Assembly (NCBI RefSeq): GCF_032854445.1
Contig: NC_088302.1
Location: 21,093,788-21,153,787, forward strand
Source: Liolophura sinensis
Lineage: Eukaryota; Mollusca; Polyplacophora; Chitonida; Chitonidae
Direction: 5' to 3'
DNA length: 60,000 bases
Shown: piece by piece, positions 55,571 to 60,000 of the stretch
Position numbering within the stretch: position 1 is the first letter of the stretch
How the letters are laid out: every line of letters starts with the position of its first letter
Translations under genes and position numbers: made by a program
Notes under the pieces: generated by a model
Told to the model about the DNA's origin: nothing
The model's database searches: none
Seen by the model: the letters and a program-made list of their open reading frames with translations, nothing else

Positions 55571-56507
55571 GGAAGGATCAGTCAGGTTCTCATAGCAGTG
55601 AGAAAAACCTCAGAGTGAGAAAGGGACAGCAGCTGGGAAAAGTGTTACCACTATTTTCAAAAACATCAGTGTATGGGCTTAGCCATGAAAAGTAGTGGGT
55701 GACAAGCTAAGAATCTAACTTGATGGAACTTGTGGCATGAACTCTTTTTGCACAGATTCTCATGGTTCACACCAGTGAATGTAAATGTTTTTCGAATACC
55801 CAATAACCTATGTTTTCCTGCAGTTTACATTTCCTTTATGGAAGGAAATATCCCAAAATGAACATTATTTTCCAAGGACTTTGAAGGCCTGGAAAACCTT
55901 TCAGCAAAGTTAAAGGATTTCATGGTCCAGTCAGGACCATGGATTCCATACTTTGGTCATGGTGCAAATGTCAGAATGCTTTATGCCGTTGAAGCGAAAC
56001 AGCCACTTCAATTGAACAAATGTGGACAGATGATACAGTACTGTTTTATCCATTATATGCTGTGTTTTAAACCTGCACGCATAAAGATTTTGGAAGTTTT
56101 CTTTGCAGCTATTTACCCACTAAATATGCTCTGTACATTAAAGCATGATATTGAGTATATGGTGTGCAGTAGGAGTATGCTCCATGGAATGTGTTGGCAA
56201 AGTGTTGGTCACTGCTTCTTTAGTGATGTACCACTTGTACAAAACAAAATACTTCGTCAGTCACAGGACTAATGCCTGGTCACAGACTGCGCAACATTTC
56301 TCAGTCTTAGTGAAGTATGTCTTTCTGCCCACATAAGAGGATGAATTTACAAAACATATCAGAACAAATTCAAAAATCTGGTACAAAAATCAACCTAATT
56401 GATAGACTTTTTTATAAAATAGAAAGTAACTCCAAATATTGAAGTCATATTAAATATTATTGTCTATATTTCAGTCACTGTGTTTGTGCCATCATCACTG
56501 TGTTTGT
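55571..56507 (+). other. proximal 3' UTR
   Basis: Sequence after the stop codon. ATTAAA at 56137-56142 is a possible weak polyadenylation signal. 56409-56497 is a partial copy of the left arm of the adjacent foldback element (AGAAAGTAACTCCAAATATT, TTTCAGTCACTGTGTTTG). The true transcript end cannot be set. Confidence 0.55.
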
Positions 56508-56882
56508 GCCCGACATAAAGAAGTGTTCAGTGGTTTCACATATCAGTTTTACATAAAATAAAAAGAAAGTAACTTGAAATATAGAAGTCATTTGTCTGTA
56601 TTTCGGTCACTATGTTTGCGCCATCATCAAAATATATGTACAGTAAAGAATACATAGGCTTATATAAGGTCATGTAATTTTTTTATTTACATGCATTGCA
56701 TACCTATACAGGTACATGTATATAAGCCTATGTATTCTTAACTGTACATATTTTCTGATGATGGCACAAACATGCTGACCCAAATACAGACTAATGTTAT
56801 GACTTCAATATTCGGGGTTACTTTCTTTCTGTTTTATGTAAAACTGATCCGTGGACCCACTGGACACTTCTTTATGTAGGGC
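56508..56882. mobile_element. foldback element with ~160-bp inverted arms
   Basis: The left arm 56508-56667 (GCCCGACATAAAGAAGTGTT ... CAGTTTTACATAAAAT ... CATAGGCTTATATA) pairs with the right arm 56719-56882 (TATATAAGCCTATG ... ATTTTCTGATGATGGCACAA ... ACTTCTTTATGTAGGGC). The loop is about 50 bp. Arms are about 80% complementary by eye. An AATAAA lies in the left arm (56557-56562). If transcribed as 3' UTR it would form a long RNA hairpin. Confidence 0.82.
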
Positions 56883-59800
56883 AATTTGTGGTACGTTATA
56901 AAATATTTGTAATCATCATCTGAAACTCCAGTGTCAGATAATTAATATTTAAATAAAATTAATTGATATCATCATAACATGCCTAAGTGTAAACTAGTTT
57001 TGTTGAAAAAACCCATGAAATTACTGGTAATTGACGTGTCCGCTGTAAGGGGTTTATGTAGCAGAAAACTTGGGAGACATATTCCTTGACTTGAATAACA
57101 TGCTCGTCAAGAGATTTTTAGGCAGCTGAGCCAAAAACAAACAATTTTAATGTAATGCAGGAAAAAATTACTTCATCCCAGTGAAATTAATGTGATTAGA
57201 GGAATGTTAATGTGATAAGATTTTAATTACGGTGTCATGAGAACATGCTTTTTGATTAAATTGAGATTAATGTAATTTGAGAACTGTTATTCTGATCAGA
57301 TGTGGATTTATGTGTTATCACAAAGTAATGTGAGAACATATGACAGTTTAATGGGAAAACTTATTTGAGAACCAATGTAGTTCAGTAGAACTTGTCATAT
57401 GTTGATATCTGGATTAATGTGAGAACATGATAAGATCTGTAATCAGATCTGTGAGAACTAAGCAAGTGGTGAGATTAAGAATTTACGTTTGAGAACTGAA
57501 CACAAATTGAAACTTAAAGTTGAGAAATTATGACATGATCCTACTGGGTTGGGCTTAAGATGAGATGGTATCATGTGGTTAAAATGGGATATCTTATTTA
57601 CATGTACCTTATAGAATATGTACTTTTGTCAAATGTCCAGGATTTCCTACTTTCCTATCATGTAAATATGTCTTCATCAGAAACTGTTGCCAGGATAATC
57701 CATGTTTTTGAACAAACTAAATGAGTTTTTAAGTTTTTATACCCTCTGATGACATTGAAAAAAGGATTATTTTGCCTGTAAAACAACAATTAATATTAAC
57801 CTGGCCTAAATTCCTTCACACCTTTGAACTCATGGTGTCAGGGTCCACAAAATGATTCCTGTGCGGAGATGTTAAGCCACAATCACTAAGCATGTTGTAT
57901 GGACACCTTCTCGTGTTACCGAAAAGATGATCTTTGCACTAAATTCACTTTGATGGCCCAGAAACAATACCACAAAGTGAATTTAGACATTCACAAGTTA
58001 CAGAATTTAACATATTATTTAAGTCTGTCGTCCCAGAAATTGAAGTTGTACAAGTATGTTCTTTCAAAGTTTTAACTTCGTGGAGTTTGGTTCGTGTTTC
58101 AGATTTTGAATTCATAAATCCAGAATGACGATATTGTGGAATGGCCCATGGCCGTTGTCAGAAAGGAGAGTGCTGTGTAAGTGGTCACATGATGTGTATG
58201 TTGTCACATGGTGCAGGGTTGTTCACGTGACGCGCGAGTCACATTAGGCGATACGAATTGCTCCGAGATCTAGGTAATTATTTACCAGGACTGTCACATG
58301 GAGTAAGTTTTTTTTGTCTGTATTGTGTAAACATTGAAGGAATGTTTTCAAACGTTTATTGGGAGCTTTTCTGAAATGTTTTACTTCGTACATGTATTCA
58401 AAGTGCGCATGTATGCGTATAGTAAATAACTTTTTTTTGAAGTTCACTTTGTAGTTCATCTTTCTCTTTTTAACTAGCAAATTCATGTCTATTCTGCAAT
58501 TGAATGAATGAAAATAGGACAGGTCTTTTCACAAGCCTTGTTCATACGTTGTGATTTGTCAAGTTCTACAAGTAAAATGAAAGAATACTCTTGGTATTTT
58601 CCTCCACATGTTGATCAATATATATGGGATACTTGTATATGGTCAGCCCAGTGGCAGTATAATAGGGCTGTTTAAATCCCCTCCCTCCCAATTTACCCAT
58701 ACAAGTTGTTTAGTAACTTGTATGAGGGTTTGGAATCTTTGTAGAACTGATACACGAATGAGTCCTCATGGAATCAGTAAGTTCTATCATAAAATGGTGT
58801 TATAACACCAGACTTTGCCACACTATACCTCAGAAAATTTCTACTATTTATACACAAATAAATGAACAAAATACAAAGTACACCTATAGGTAGAAAGAAA
58901 TAATGCATCATTTATTGTATGCATACATGTACAGAAATGCTTTAAAATAAAAACGTTTTCACACACTGGTAATTCATCTACAGAAAACAGGTTTTGTAAT
59001 AAATGAAACGCTGAATCAGCATGAACAGTTTCTTTTGACAAGGGATGAAATGCGTACATCATAGTACATGTAGTTTGCAGCTGGGCAGATCTCGCAAAGA
59101 TGCACCGACATACTTCTGCACAAACACAAGGGTTCATGGACAAAAATGTTTCATAAATATTCTGGTTATTTACAAAACTACATGATGGCGTACACTTCTA
59201 CCATTATCACACACCATTTCTAGTAAGGTGGTATAGTATCATATATTCATCTGATTTAAGATATTAGAAATTAGATTTACAAAATTCTGTCAAATTTCTG
59301 CTAATACATTCCTATACATATAAGCCCCTTCACCTGCCAAATTCAGTTATAGTGATGCCAGCAGAACTTACATTTGCTTCTGTTCCCATCAAATGGGCTA
59401 ATGGGTGCAAATAATACAGTCCAGAAACCATATGGAAATTTAGTTTGGGCTTCTGGCGTCAGTATCACGAAGCCGTCTTAGATCTTAGTCAACATTTCAA
59501 GCATTAAGCTTGGCATTTTCCTTTCCATTATTTTACCTGAAATTTGTTTTACAATAACTTAATAATGTCAAGCAATATTATGACCTTGTTACTCATGAAA
59601 TAATTTTTAAGAGATTTGAAATTATGACTTAAGTCTAAGATTGCTTCCTGATCCCTGGGCTTGAAAAACCATGTCATGTACTGGACAGAACATGTACAAG
59701 TGTTTGCCATAGAGCTCCTGTATAAACTACTGAAAATTAATTTGAGGCTTTAATAGAGGCGTCAAAAACAAACGTTCCACGGTACTACTTTGCATCTTAA

Positions 59801-60000
59801 ACACTTGATGTCCTGCAAGACCTTTCTTGCCATCAGATGATAAAATCTTCATTTTACACATACATTGTTCATGCAAGCTGTGAGAGTACAACTGCAATTA
59901 GGCCTAAGCAAGGTAACATCCAATTTCCACTGAAAATAAGAGGGCACTGTCCCACAAGCTATGACTGACATAGGGAGCACTTCTCATAAGGTATGGGGTA
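56883..60000. other. 3' UTR or downstream flank, no gene recognised
   Basis: AATAAA words at 56952-56957 and 58857-58862 are candidate + strand ends. Loose recurrences of TTAATGTGAGAAC-like words occur at 57180-57500. A 14-bp inverted repeat lies at 57939-57986 and a TCACGTGA E-box at 58223-58230. On the minus strand a possible AATAAA near 58908-58915 hints at a convergent 3' end, but no minus-strand exon is recognisable. Confidence 0.45.
57939..57986. other. perfect 14-bp inverted repeat (hairpin)
   Basis: CTAAATTCACTTTG at 57939-57952 and its exact reverse complement CAAAGTGAATTTAG at 57973-57986, with a 20-nt loop. TGG/CCA next to the loop can extend the stem after a bulge. It lies downstream of the gene, possibly in a long 3' UTR. 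Confidence 0.7.

Noticed and set aside
58140-58260. CpG- and E-box-containing stretch (TCACGTGA at 58223) as a downstream promoter
   Set aside because: Only one strong E-box and a few CpGs; no following first exon was recognisable within the window.
59000-60000. Convergent minus-strand gene at the right edge
   Set aside because: A possible minus-strand AATAAA exists near 58910, but no exon, splice pattern or conserved peptide was found.

Overview
The window is eukaryotic nuclear DNA: one large gene on the + strand, split into short exons with GT-AG introns. It encodes the alpha-type regulatory subunit of phosphorylase b kinase (PHKA family). Thirty-one exons can be placed between positions 440 and 55570. 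Two of them (13504-13648 and 17473-17617) are alternative versions of the same exon. Choosing either one, the 30 remaining exons join in one open frame of 3633 nt (1210 codons plus stop), and every splice phase closes. The first coding exon(s), about 25-40 residues in known family members, and the promoter lie upstream of base 1. No second protein gene is convincing.

The organism looks like a lophotrochozoan invertebrate, most likely a mollusc (a brachiopod is possible). This rests on the divergent PHKA protein, AT-rich introns full of TACATGTA-type words, and short tRNA-derived SINEs with an AAAT-repeat tail of a kind I associate with mollusc-like genomes. The species cannot be fixed from the sequence alone.

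Layout: 1-7448, first ten exons, encoding the glucoamylase-like N-terminal domain; 7449-13500, exons 11-13, with a full SINE and an array derived from exon 12; 13504-17617, the alternative exon pair, separated by a 2-kb minisatellite open on both strands; 17618-22974, exons 15-17; 22975-36639, long repeat-rich introns around three symmetric exons encoding a Ser/Arg-rich linker; 36640-43725, exons 20-25 of the conserved C-terminal half, with an inverted-repeat element and two splice-site-like arrays; 43726-55570, exons 26-30, with large tandem arrays including about 22 copies of a 72-bp unit. The gene ends in a CaaX box. From 55571 to 60000 there is 3' UTR and flank with a foldback element.

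The most unusual feature is that four exons (12, 24, 26, 27) are each followed at once by a tandem array whose unit spans the exon's own 3' end and 5' splice site. A fifth array, after exon 23, resembles repeated 3' splice sites. Other points are the mutually exclusive exon pair and a possible alternative end in intron 29 that would remove the CaaX box. Human PHKA and PHKB comparisons are from memory, not from an alignment run here.
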